In this document: positions 20,916 to 32,138 of the stretch, in pieces | Numbering within the stretch: the first letter of the stretch is position 1 | How the letters are laid out: every line of letters starts with the position of its first letter | NCBI GenBank assembly: GCA_956465555.1 | Contig: OY101123.1 | Coordinates: 1,736,001 to 1,800,000 of the forward strand | Direction: 5' to 3' | Source of the DNA: Nitzschia sp. pyKryTriq1 | Taxonomy: Eukaryota > Bacillariophyta > Bacillariophyceae > Bacillariales > Bacillariaceae | DNA length: 64,000 bases | Position numbers and translations under genes: made by a program | Notes under the pieces: generated by a model | The model's input: only the letters and a program-made list of their open reading frames with translations | The model's database searches: none | What the model was told of the DNA's origin: nothing

Positions 20916-23578
20916 TTATGTAGTAGCGGTGACTTCAGATACCACTCGGCTGATGGATCGATGATCAGCCCGTGGAAGCGCATGGTAATTTCCTCCCGCG
21001 ACTCGGGTCAGTTCCTCGGCAACTCCTGTATGCACAAACTTGTCCTCGGTGTCAATACAGAGCAAATCAAAATCATTCATGACACCAATCTGTTTGCCAA
21101 TGGCCACGACTTCGTCTTTTAAATACTGGCGACTCGGTTGTCCATCCGTCGACCGAGGGTCGATGTTGGCATCAAATGTTTCGCCCTCCGACACACACAA
21201 GGGAACGTTGGGACGACAGTCACTGATCAGAACCAACGCTACTTTTCCGGTATCTTGTTTCACTTTAATGGCGTTGACTCCAATACGCACCGCTTTGACC
21301 AACGCGTCGGCCAAGGGTGTCTGCGATCCACACGGCATGCTTTCCAGGCGACGGCGAGTCAATGCGACGGATTTGGTCGGAGGTACGACCACTTCCGCCT
21401 CTTTTCCCGAGAAGGCAACGAGAGCAATCTTATCGCGTGATTTGTAGGCTTCGTGCAACAGTGTCATGGCGGCACTAAACAGACAGAAAACATAGCAAAG
21501 ATGATGTGATTATATCAACGCTCCACGAGAAGGGCGCTCATCTTAAAACGTGATTGACGATTTCTCACTCACCCTTTTGCCGCAGCCATGCGATTGAGTG
21601 CCATGCTACCAGAGGCATCCACAACAAAAATGATCAGACTGCCTGTCTTTTTCTTCAGTTGTTGTATACGGAAATCGTCCTTTGTCACCAAGACGGTCAT
21701 CTTTGGACGGTGTATTCTTTGTCGCCGGAGCTTTTGATAGGGTGCAGCTGAACAAGGACGAAAGATGACAGTGAGAAAATCAATCCAATCAAAATGGACG
21801 TCTTTAAGATGTCTTGTCGTAACAGTGTTTGTGCTTACCTGCCCGAAGTGTGGCCCCCACTGCCAAGCGTCCTTCCGAGCCCTTGGGAAAGATAGCTTTG
21901 ACAAACCGTCCACGTTGGAGATTGAATCTACGGTGGCGTTTGCCGCCTCGTCTCCCCTTCCCCAGTGAGTACTTTTGGAATTGAAGTAGCTCTGGGTCAA
22001 TCTTCACCGATGTGTCGGCGCTAAAGAATAATTCTTCAGGGACGGCGAGACTTTCTTCTTCTGGGTTTTCTTCTGTTTCGTCCGAGTCACTCGGTTCCTC
22101 CACTTGCTCATCCTTCTCTAGATCCTCTTTCATCATATCGGGTGGAGCGGGAAGAGGTTGAGTCTCGGGAGCCGGGAGAGGTGGTGCTTTCCGCTCTTCC
22201 ATAGGTCCCACCTCTTCGGCCTCCTCCAACCACACAACACGCCCCCGCGGTACGATACAAAGTTTCACCGCCAGCTCCAGATCCGCGGCTTGCACAGCGG
22301 TTCGACCGTCCAAAGCCGCTGCCGAGCGTGCCACTTGGGCAGCCGAGATTTCTGCTCTCTGCCCTGGGCAATCCCAGGCAGTGGCTTGCTGACAGAGATA
22401 CATTATTTGGTCGTGAGACAGCTCAACATGAGGCAACAATTTTCTCGCCTGTTCCACTTGTTCAATGTGAACGCTTTCCATTTCGAATGCCTGTTCCAGA
22501 CGAAATTGCCTTTGATTCTGCTCCGGAGCTCCTTCAACATTCCGATCCACAAACGCTTCGACATTGAGCACGCCCTGCACTCGATCCTGGATGGATAGTG
22601 CTTCGTTTTGTTCCAGCAAAATGTCGGTTGACACATGCATGGCAAAGCGATCTAGATGATGCTCCCGCATTTCTTCATATTCCGGATTCCATGTGGCGAC
22701 ACAAACGGCCGGGCGACAAGGATACTCTACTGATAAGCCTTCCCGTTCAACCCGTACCTTACCGTCCTGCAAGGCGTCATTCAGCAAGATGGATGCCACT
22801 GATTGGTCGAGCAGATTGATATCATCCACGAGCAAAATGTTTTCGTGTGCTTTGAAGAGCAAACCCGGCTCAAATACTGCCGTTCCAGTCTCCAAAGACT
22901 TTTCAATATCGACACTTCCCTGGATTGCATCGGCAGTGACAGTCACAGGTACATGAATGGTGGTCTCATGTCGTTTCATAAGACGTTGCACACTCCGGGC
23001 CAAGACCGATTTACAACTACCGGTGACACCCGAAATGATCAAAGTGTTACTGGGTAACACGGCTGCTAGAAGGACTGCAAGTGAGTGAGGTCAACGGAAG
23101 AGAGAAAAAATGGGTGAGAGTAGGGGTCACCAGTATTGCTGGCTTCTCCGCCCGAACCACGATCTTACTTACCGGCGTGTTTGACCAGATTATGATCGAC
23201 CACGAGATCGAGTGGATATAATAGAGAAGACTCGTCCCGACGAGGGTCTGTGTCCTCATTGCCCCACGTTGACTCCATTGTGATCGGCAATTCTGTTGAC
23301 GGGTCACGCTGATGAAAGTCCATAGTCACAAAATCGTCTTCTTTTTGTTCGTAATTCTTTGCAACGCGAGGGTTCGCGTTACTACTACTAGTAGCGGCAC
23401 TCCCTTGCGTGTCGAAAAGGGCGGCTGCTTTTGGCGATCTCTTACTCACAGGAGAAAACGCAACCACGGCCAACAGCAAGTTTGCCCATAACACTACAAG
23501 GATAATCAAACGTATAGAGCTCTTCATCATCATCATCATCATCATTGTTGTTGTTTTTGTTATATTGGAAGCGATCAT
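20916..23578 (-). CDS. chlD: Magnesium-chelatase subunit D, plastid precursor
   Basis: Four exons on minus: 23578-23173, 23074-21839, 21747-21573 and 21474-20916; introns of 98, 91 and 98 bp; phases 1, 1 and 2 all close; 791 residues. ChlD, with ChlI and ChlH, inserts Mg2+ into protoporphyrin IX, the first committed step to chlorophyll. The N-terminus has a signal peptide ending AVVAFSP (ASAF-type plastid presequence). An AAA+ module follows with a degenerate P-loop ([13 protein letters not shown]), as is usual for ChlD, and [13 protein letters not shown]. Next comes a Pro/acidic linker, then a C-terminal integrin-like VWA domain with the MIDAS motif [17 protein letters not shown] and a later acidic loop (LISDCRPN). 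Seven consecutive ATG codons lie at residues 12-18, so the true start is ambiguous. Confidence 0.95.
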
Positions 23579-24227
23579 CGCATCATCGAACTTTTCCTTT
23601 TTTTTGTGCGTCCGCCAGCAAGACTATTGCCCGGTATGTGATGATGCGAACCATCCTGCGCCTTTCTTAGTCGTATTAGTCACAGTCGTATGTCACGCAC
23701 GCACGCTGCTGGCGCACGCGCCAAGTCACTGCCGATCCCTGCGGTAGTACAAGTACAGGCCCTTATTATTTTTCCCCAAACATCCCACCAAGTGCCCGTG
23801 ACGTCAGGGGTCGTCTGTCCGTTGCTGGGCAATCCAGTCTTCCACTCGAACAACACTCTACGACAAAAACGCAAGAACAGGACAAACCCAAACAAACAAC
23901 AAGATGAGGACGAGGTGCTCGCTATTTCCTATTTCAATCAAACGGAGAAACCGAGCCGGGGGAGGCACTAGTGCTATGAGGTTCTAATACTACTGCAGCA
24001 TGCACCAGCAGCGCTTCTTCAGTCCGTCAACGGAAGACGATGATTCATTCATTCAACGCAGAATGATGCTCAACTGCCTTCCCTTTCGTCCCATCCAGTC
24101 TCCAAAAACAGCAGGCTGATGATGCATCATTATTACCACCATAACTTTCTTTTGTCCGTCTTCCTTCCCGCAAAACAATTTGCCGAAATCGTCGCCCCTG
24201 CCCTCTTCCTCGCAATATAGAATTACC
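23579..24227. other. Divergent promoter region (chlD / secreted Lys-rich protein)
   Basis: This 649 bp region lies between outward-facing genes. Short open frames on both strands are unconvincing. No regulatory element is identified with confidence. Confidence 0.45.
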
Positions 24228-24869
24228 ATGAAGCTCCGCATCGGCCCTCCAACCTCCCTTGGTCGTCTCCTCTTGGCGCTTGCAGTAGTCGCCGTCGTGC
24301 TGGTCCCTGCGGTTTCAGCTTGGTCTGCTGCAGACCACGATGAGGTACACCAGCATCGCGCATCGCCAGAACAAGGCGAACAGGAAAACTACAACAACAA
24401 CGCAGCAGCACGAGCAGTGGAAACCATTGCCACAACCTGGAGAAGCACCACCAAGAAGGAGAGTACTTACAATCTCCGTAAAAACAGGAGGCAGCAAGAA
24501 CGGGATGAATTCTACTTCCTTGAAGCTGGTGGCGGCAGCAAGAAGAACGGAAAACGACGACTGACTGACACTTTTGATTTGATCCCAGAAGATGTTGTGG
24601 CCCTCCCAGAAGAAGAAGACGAAGCCGATAATGAAGAAGAAGAAGAAGCCTTGATGATGATTCCAGCACAAGACGGGGCGGACGGAGTTGTGGCACGTCG
24701 AATGAGCGAAGGCAAAACCAAGGCGAAAGCAACAAAGGAAAGCAAAAGTAAAAGCAACAGCAAAAGCGAAGGCAAGGGGAAAGGCAAGGGCAAGGGCAAG
24801 GGCAAGGGCAAGGGCAAGGCAAAGGCAAAGAGCAAGGGCAAGAGCAAGAGCAAGCGCATCAGAGGATAG
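24228..24869 (+). CDS. Secreted protein with Lys/Gly/Ser repeat tail
   Basis: 213 residues, single exon. The ATG at 24228 (ACCATGAAG) is preferred over upstream frame extension because it directly starts a signal peptide (LLLALAVVAVVLVPAVSAW). The mature part has Asn/Gln-rich and acidic stretches (EEEDEADNEEEEE), then a tail of about 50 residues built from KGKG, KSKS and KAKA repeats, ending KSKSKRIRG. The tail is encoded by a degenerate 6 bp GGCAAG array (about 24772-24835). Lys/Ser-rich secreted proteins in diatoms include silaffins and other biosilica-associated polycations, but the usual KxxK clusters are only partly present, so this is a resemblance in composition and not a family assignment. 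Confidence 0.65.
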   Translation: MKLRIGPPTSLGRLLLALAVVAVVLVPAVSAWSAADHDEVHQHRASPEQGEQENYNNNAAARAVETIATTWRSTTKKESTYNLRKNRRQQERDEFYFLEAGGGSKKNGKRRLTDTFDLIPEDVVALPEEEDEADNEEEEEALMMIPAQDGADGVVARRMSEGKTKAKATKESKSKSNSKSEGKGKGKGKGKGKGKGKAKAKSKGKSKSKRIRG

Positions 24870-25156
24870 GCAGCTAGGGGATGTTAAAAGGAAAGAAAGG
24901 AGCAATAGCAATGGGAGGTATAACTGGACGACTAAGCAAAGCCCTCCTTGGCCTTGTCTTCTTCTTTGCTTAATCCTCAAGAACGCCAACAAGGGGATAT
25001 AGTCCAACCTTATTTTTCTGTTGTTCTTGACGATGGTGGCACTTCCACTTTCCGTGGTAAGCAGTTGTTCTTGAAAGAACAACAATAATACATGGTGGAT
25101 CATTACTAGTACGAATTTTTTCGAAGTACCGTAGGCAACAACATACTCCGTATGCT

Positions 25157-28100
25157 CTATCGTATCAAGAAAGCGCCAGAAGTCCAGTTCCGCTCGTCAT
25201 TTTCTCCAGTTTCTTCTCTTGTGGGTAGGCTTGTCAAATCGGAAAAGGCGTGGCTTTGGTCTGTACCAAAGTCCTCGATCTTTTCCGTTGCTTTTTGATT
25301 GACAACGCTGATTTCAAATGATGGAACAGCCGACTCCTGTTTGCGACGCGGTCGCTCGTCCATTTCATCGATCTTCCCATAAGCTTCCATCTCTTCATAC
25401 GCATCCCTGGCTTTTCTGAAATAGTCGTTGAACCAGAACTCATCACCAAGTTCATCGTACATGGCTGCACATCGTTCGCTCGCGAGGGCGCGGTCGTTTC
25501 GGAATCCATTCCGTGCTGCCGTCACGATGGCTTTGTCAAAAAGCTCTCGTGCCTGATCCATATCCTTGTCCATGGCTGCCTTTTCCGCTTGCAGAAGATA
25601 GAGAATATGTACACAGTTGACATTCCCCGTATCGACCCACTTCTTCGTCTTGGCTAGAGCACTGATCCCGGTACTCTTCCATCTCTTCTTCCCTCGTCGC
25701 ACAAGCTCAAAGGCAGCAACTCCCTCAAACAAAGCATTCCTCCAAATGATGGGATTTGCCGGATTGACCAGGGATATTTTGCTAGCGGGGCCAATCAGTT
25801 CGGCGGCGAGATCAAAGTCTTGGTAATATACTGCCAGTTGCAGCCGGTGGCACTGAATCTGTGCACGAAGCGGGGGGTTCTTGTTATCGTCGGCGACTTG
25901 AAGCATCTCTTCGAAATCCAGAACTTCTCCCGTGAGAACTACAGGATTCCCGTCGCATCGTCCCATCATATTCAGGATGGTTTGCCAAGTCAGACTCAAA
26001 AACTGCAATTGGAGTTCTTGGTTGTATTCCTTCATCTGGCGAGCGAATTCACGCATATCTGCTTCGAGTCCTTCGAATGGCTTGCCAACACAGTAGCAAA
26101 AGAAGCAAAACAGGGTAATATTCAAAAATGCATAATGGAGATCGCCCGTTTCTAGACCAGAATTGTAGCCTGATAATAAATTGTTACTGCACGTGTGCAA
26201 AGGACTTGTCCAAGGAAGGACAAAGCCTGCATGATGGCATTGCAATAGAACGTTAGTGACCCACTTTCACAATGGTAGAACCAAGCAATAATACAGTAGT
26301 ACTATTCAAAGACTTACCGTACACGGCAGCGGTGGGGGAGTATTCAGTATCCATGAGATTCCGCTTCTTGGCCAATTCGACCGCCAATTCACATGCTTTG
26401 GTCCCATATTCAGCATTCCCGAGGGCCATCTCGACTAGCCCGTAGAAGGACACGCATTTTGCCGTATCTTTTGAAACTCCATATTTTAGGGACCACCTCA
26501 ACGTCTTGAGTACTGAAACAGCCATGAGGTCTGGATTGGCGGCATACATGGAAGAGTTCACCATCGCAAGAATATCAATCGCTACATGCTTCACATTGTC
26601 CGTCATGTCCGATTGTGAAAGCAGCGTTTCCAGTGGAACCTTGCTCAAGAGCCTTTTGGTTTTGACGAGCCCTCCCACGACGGCGAACTTCCCGAGTTTG
26701 AGAGAAAAGGGTACCCCAAGCAATTTGAGAACATGCACGGCTAGTGCAATCGCATCCTTGTGGTTGCGTTCTTGAATCGATAGGACACTGATCATCGTAC
26801 CGAAAGCTACGATTTTATCCATGACTGGGCTGTCTGGGAGTTTAATGATCTCTGTTGCATGTCGTCGAAGAGGCTCCCAAGTCCCATTCGAATACTCGGC
26901 TTTGATGAGACAATTGTAGATTGCCAAAGACATGTCGTAGTCCTCCTCTTCCCATCTTTTATGCTCTGGAATCAAATCAAGCGCTTGTTGCAAATAGTAA
27001 CAGGAAGCACCAAATGCGAGTGATTCGAGGGCCTTCTTTCCAGCTTCAAAGTTCAATTCAATCAAAATTCTTGTTTGTTTCGATCCCGTAACTAAGTCGC
27101 TTCCATCATTCCATAGATCAACAATAGTGAATAAGAGACTTTGGTAATCAAGTTTCGACCTGTTCTCGTAGAGAATCTGTCCCATTTGTAACTTGAGCCG
27201 GGGCATAGCTTCTCCATCGATGAGTTCGTGTGCAGCAAGAGCAATCTGACTATGGGCAAAACAAAAGGCGCGCCGTGACAGCCCGCCATAGTTGTCGGAA
27301 TTCTCAAGTAGTCCTTCTTCTACCAGTGAAGACAAAGCCTGAATGGGAGTTCGCTTGTCATTTCTTTCTTGGCTTTCTTTGCTGCTCGCTAGAGATTCTT
27401 CTCTTCCCGAGTTGGATAGTACCCCCGCAGTCTTGAGATTAATGATGACTAGAGTCACTAGATCTTCATCAAAACTCGCCCCGAGACAAGCAACAACCTG
27501 TAGTACCATCTTGGCGTCTTGTGGAAGCTGTTCCATTTTGTTCATGAGTACTTCTAGCACATTTCCGGCAACGACAGTACTCCGTCTAATTTCTCCCCCG
27601 TCCCATCCCCACTTCATGCTTCCAATATTATATCGAAGCAAGCCTCCATCACGAAGGGCAGTGATAAACTGAATCAAAAAGAAAATGTTTCCATCGACAC
27701 GAGTGTATGCAATGTTTGCCAATTCTTGAACATCACACCGATCCAGATTGAGTAAATCGGAAATGAAGCTTTCGACCGTTTCATACGGTAGCTTTTGAAT
27801 GGGGATGTTGATTGACGTCTTTTTCCGCTGTCGCTGGATCCGCGTTAGCAGCTTGGTCAAATCATGTGCCTCGTTGACTTCGTCATCGCGACAGGTACCA
27901 ACAATCAGGAGTGAGCTTTCGAGGCTCGCATCGTCCAAAATCATCTCCAACAAGCGTAGCGACGCATTATCTATCCACTGGATGTCGTCGAGAAAGAGCA
28001 CCGCTTTGTGGTCTGGTTGACAAATGGCACGCATGAACCGTTGTAGCAGAAACTTGAACTTCTCCTTGGATTTGACAATATCGTATTCTTCTGCCGCTGC

Positions 28101-28793
28101 TGCTGCTACTTTTTCCTCACGAAAGGTAGTCGGCGAGCGCTCACCCGACTCAAAGACGAGTTCTCCAATGTTTGGTATCAGATCCAAGAGTAATTTGTAG
28201 TCTTCTCCCACAGCCTTGAGAATAGCATCTTGTATTTTAGACTCGTAGAGCGGATGGAATCGAATATCATTACAGATTTGAGAAAAGGCAGACACGAAGG
28301 CCCCATAAGGAACCGAGAGATACTGATCGTATTTTCCCGAGGCAAACACCACGTTGGGATCTTTCTTGGATATCCGGGCGCTGAATTCTTTGACCACTGC
28401 CGTTTTTCCGGTTCCACTTTCCCCAGCCACTAAAACCATATTCAAGTTGTCGGCGTTACTGCTGCTTTCATATTGTTTGTTTTCTTCCCCGTCTTGGTTC
28501 TCTTTCTCGGGCGTTTTTCGATTAGTACCGAGCTGCTCATACAATGTTTCTAACAATCGTAACTCAGCGTCTCGACCATACAAAACCGTCGAAAACTTGA
28601 GAGTGTTGAGCTCTTCGTAGATTTGAGACGCTCGACTGGACTGCATTGTGGCCGGCTGATGCGTCTTGTTTTTGTTGGTGCTAAGCGATTCTCGGTTGGA
28701 GCTGCCGGTGGATCGGAACAATTCGCTGCTGCCGCCTCCTCCTTCGCGAGAGCCACCATCATCATGACCCAGAGATTCCTCTACACGTTTCAT
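25157..28793 (-). CDS. Large predicted ATPase (AAA_16/STAND type) with TPR-like C-terminus
   Basis: Two exons on minus, 28793-26318 and 26226-25157, joined in phase 1 over a 91 bp intron; 1181 residues. After a Ser/Gly-rich N-terminus, LYGRDAELRLLETL marks the start of an AAA_16 module. The P-loop GESGTGKT is at residues 124-131 and the Walker B region AVLFLDDIQWID near residue 265, with sensor-like TCRDDE. The rest, about 650 residues, is alpha-helical and TPR-like (AGKKALESLAFGASCYYLQQALDLIP). This arrangement is known from STAND-like ATPases often fused to kinases, histidine kinases or nucleotide cyclases; diatoms have many such genes. No cyclase or kinase domain is fused here. A signalling role is inferred from the family. 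Confidence 0.82.
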
Positions 28794-30607
28794 GGTCAGG
28801 TCATACCGGTAGTCAAATTGAAATGAAAGAGAGAAGAGGGCATGGATTATTGCTGTCCTCCTCCCTTGCGATGACTTTTCTCTCTTTATTTGCTCGATGC
28901 TCTACTAGTAGACTACTAGTTTGCGGTCATCAATCAATCGTCGCGTTCGCGCCTTTTTTTCTTTTGCTTCGTCCAAAACGAACGTTACCGGGCGACGTCA
29001 GCATAAAGTGTCCGAGGACAGTCGCCCATGCGTGAATGATCGGAAGATCGCGCAGGCGGGAATGGAACCACAAAAAACCCCAAAATGAAAATGAAAAATC
29101 GACGATGGCTGAATGACTTTGTGCCTTTTGGAGTTTTGGGTGTCACTTATCTGGAAGGCGAGGTACGTGACCGCAGCGCCATACGGCTGTAGATTGCCTT
29201 CCATGCATCATCGGAAGCGTAGTACTACTTGTGCTACCGGGAGGCTGACTGATGACTGATGACGAAGAGGGAAGGGGCGGCGGGGACTATTGAGGTAGAT
29301 CGCAACAATCCACCGTGGAGATGTTATCCGTTGGATTCGTGCCATCATTGTTGTCAGAAATTCCGTTCCTCCTCACATCTCCACGCCCAGGAACGTTTAC
29401 AAGGAGTTTAGTCTACAACCGTTTCGGTGCGGAATCGTTCGTGTGCCTACGGGAACGGCAAGAAGTTTCGTAGTTCTTCCGCACTGATTTGTCTGTCAAT
29501 CGAAGAATCCTTCGTACCAACGTGAACGACTCCGTTTCACGTTATACTCAACATTCATCGGTTGTTGTCCACGCTATCGTCGTCGTCGAGGACGAAACTA
29601 CTTGCTAGAACGCATTTGGTCGTTCAACAACAACAACCTTTTTCTCATAATTCCGGCAACACCAAAACCAAAACAACCCCCTCCCCTGCTGAGGAATTAT
29701 CACCGTTGGGTGCCATGAGACAACACGAGTCTTTTGAGCGGTTCCCACTGGTTCTTTTTTAATCGGTACTGGCTGCAGATCGATTCGATGACTGCTGTGA
29801 CATGATGTTGTATTATTAGGAGTATGGAATGGCCATGTCCAGCGACGGCTCCTCCTGTGCCGGTAAGTCTATAACAGTTTGGCGTACCAAGTTTTCACTT
29901 GCCGATCTTGTCTCACATTTGGCATCAACCCTTCTTCTTCTCCCAAAAGAAACCTTTTTGGTTTTATGGCGTGTGGCACAGGAGTCCGTTTTCTACGACT
30001 TTGACCATTGGGTGTGCTACTATACTCACTATGATACGATGACATGATAGAACAGTTACCGAAGCGATCAGCAATCAGTACTGATTTTTTAAAGAACCAG
30101 TGCCTCTCTGTTGGGATGGTGATGGACCCCCCATTCCCAGTATTAAGGAACCTCTTACAATCCTCTTACGTTTTGTGACCAATCAACGTGTCCCTGCCAT
30201 GGTTGAATGCCTTGACGTGGCGGCAGGGCTTAGTTTACATTGCACAAACTTGTAGACGACTAAATTTCAACAACCATTTATTGTTACATCTCATTCTGCC
30301 AGCTCGGAGGAGCCCCAAGAGCTTTCAATATACTATGTAGCAGCAGATAAGAGAGAGGTTATAATATACATTAGCATCTTCTGCTAGAATTTTGCAGCAG
30401 GTCTCTCGGAAAGAATCACGAGCGTTCTTTCACGTGTTGTCACCACGACTGTTGTTTGGGGGTGTAGCATTTGCAGCACTATCGACGGAAGGTAATCAAA
30501 ATGATTTGGAGCAATAGAAAGGACATGGTACATGGTCGACAGCACCGCAAAACTTCCAAAAACTGCCCCCGGCTCGCACCGTCGTTTCATTAGAACAATC
30601 TGCTCGT
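28794..30607. other. Intergenic region, 1.8 kb
   Basis: This lies between the 5' end of the ATPase gene and the 3' end of the small secreted-protein gene. CTACTAGTAG words occur near 28902-28920. Around 29715-30045 there are short plus-strand frames next to a strong donor (GTAAGT at 29862) and plausible acceptors, so a small spliced gene is possible, but no start-to-stop model convinced me. The rest shows nothing recognisable. Confidence 0.4.
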
Positions 30608-31126
30608 CTAAACCTTGTTCATCATAACTGCCCCACGGAGACCACGGCTAGTACTGCTCGACCAACTTTCTCCGTCATTTCGAATGCTTTCAGGTTGTTC
30701 CGAAAGAAAGTGCTCTTCTCTTGCAATCATGTGCTCTAATTGTTGGTCGCTCAGTTCTTCACTCAGCGACTCGAGCTTTCGTTCATAGGCAGTGGCTTTG
30801 CGCTGCAGCCTCTCATCCCCCGGGGCGTCCTGCAGCTGATCACGAACATCTCCCAGTAGTTGTTCAAACTTCAATTTGCGATCTTGACGGTGTGCCAAGA
30901 GTTTTTGCCTTGCCATTTCTTTGTCGTTATCGTCACGAAAGAGGATTTCTTCTTGTTCGGGTGGGGCAACGCGACCACCCTCATTATTTTTCTGTGGTAG
31001 CCGCAATTCTAGTAACAATAACTCATCGCTGATGCCCTTGATTGTTGCCTCGGTTCCTTGAACCGAAGTTGCGATACACGCGCAAAGGAATACCCCAAAG
31101 GTAAGAGTTCGAGAAAGAGTCGTCAT
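30608..31126 (-). CDS. Small secreted alpha-helical protein, unknown
   Basis: 172 residues. The frame is open further upstream, but the ATG at 31126 follows a (CAA)12 leader and directly starts a signal peptide (TLTFGVFLCACIATSVQG), so it is the likely start. The mature part is charged and probably coiled coil (QKLLAHRQDRKLKFEQLLGD, ERKLESLSEELSDQQLEHMI). There is no Cys pair, retention signal or recognisable domain, and I do not recognise the family. Confidence 0.6.
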   Translation of the reverse strand: MTTLSRTLTFGVFLCACIATSVQGTEATIKGISDELLLLELRLPQKNNEGGRVAPPEQEEILFRDDNDKEMARQKLLAHRQDRKLKFEQLLGDVRDQLQDAPGDERLQRKATAYERKLESLSEELSDQQLEHMIAREEHFLSEQPESIRNDGESWSSSTSRGLRGAVMMNKV

Positions 31127-31127
31127 T

Positions 31128-31162
<35 letters not shown>

Positions 31163-32138
31163 GCAGATTACATGAATTCTTTGTGCAAGAAGAAAAGAGG
31201 AAGCAATGAACAAACGGTCAAACAGAAGAATTCTTTTGTCCAAGTCAAAAACACAAACAGAAAAAATGATGATGACGCGACGACAGAACTTTTTGGGTTC
31301 GTCCTCGCTCCGTTCTTCTTTTTCAAAAACGCGCCTGCGTGCATTCGCGCCAGCCGAGGCGGATCGGAGTATCAAGTACCACACTGTACAGTACCTGGTA
31401 CGTACCGCTGGTCTACCCACCCCCCCGCTGGTGGGCACCCCGGTACCGGTACGTACAGTACGTACCTGCGCCGCGGTACCAGTACGGTAGCGTAGTACGG
31501 GTACACGAATGAATGTTTTATGTTTTATTGGAGAGAAAATCTGACTGTTTTTTGAGGGGTGGCCAGTTTAGTGGCACTTGCTACTACCTTTACTACGATC
31601 GAGTACTACCAGTCGTCTACCGGTACTCTACTACTACTAGCTAGTAAGTCTACGAAGTACTACAGTAGCTAGTAGTAGTAGTAGTAGAGACAAACATTTG
31701 TCTCTGGTAATAGAGTGTCACATTATTGAGGAGGTGACTATTCGCTCTACTCGCAACAGGAGCAAAGGAGGCTTCTAGTAGACTTCTATCATCATGGATG
31801 TGTCGACTGTGTCACGGAAGCCATCTAGTAATGAATAAGGTTACTATTCCTATCTGGCTGTGGTTGAGCTACCGGTAACGCAGTGCGGTAGTTCTACTAC
31901 TATTAGCCACTCTGAGTAGAATAGCCTAGTAGAGAGAGCCCCGGGCATGTCGGTGGTGCCAGGCTGAGTCGTCGCTGTGAGCTACCGCAGCAATGAGGAG
32001 TACTGGCCCTTCGAGTTGCCTGCTACCAAGTAGCTACCAGTACAGTACTGGTACTCTACTAGTAGACGCTCAAACCAGTATGTAGGAGCAGTCAGTTATT
32101 CGCTGCTATTGTCGTTTTGTTTGATTGTGATTATTGTT
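31127..32138. other. Intergenic region rich in short palindromes, 1.0 kb
   Basis: It begins with (TTG)12 at 31128-31163, which is (CAA)12 in the leader of the small secreted-protein mRNA. From 31370 to 32070 the sequence is dominated by GGTACC/TACCGGTA and CTACTAGTAG words, including a 16 bp perfect inverted repeat (31628-31643 with 31666-31681, 22 bp spacer). No gene is seen. Confidence 0.6.
31628..31681. repeat. Inverted repeat, 16 bp arms
   Basis: The arm CTACTACTACTAGCTA at 31628-31643 is matched exactly by its reverse complement at 31666-31681 with a 22 base spacer. It could form a hairpin in DNA or RNA. Confidence 0.85.

Noticed and set aside
24315-25103. 262-codon hydrophobic minus-strand frame opposite the Lys-rich protein
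   Set aside because: It is the complement of AAG/GGC repeats, giving artificial Leu/Phe/Ala runs; no start or family.
30384-30590. 68-codon minus-strand frame downstream of the small secreted protein
   Set aside because: Short, unrecognised, and within a probable 3' flank; not distinguishable from chance.
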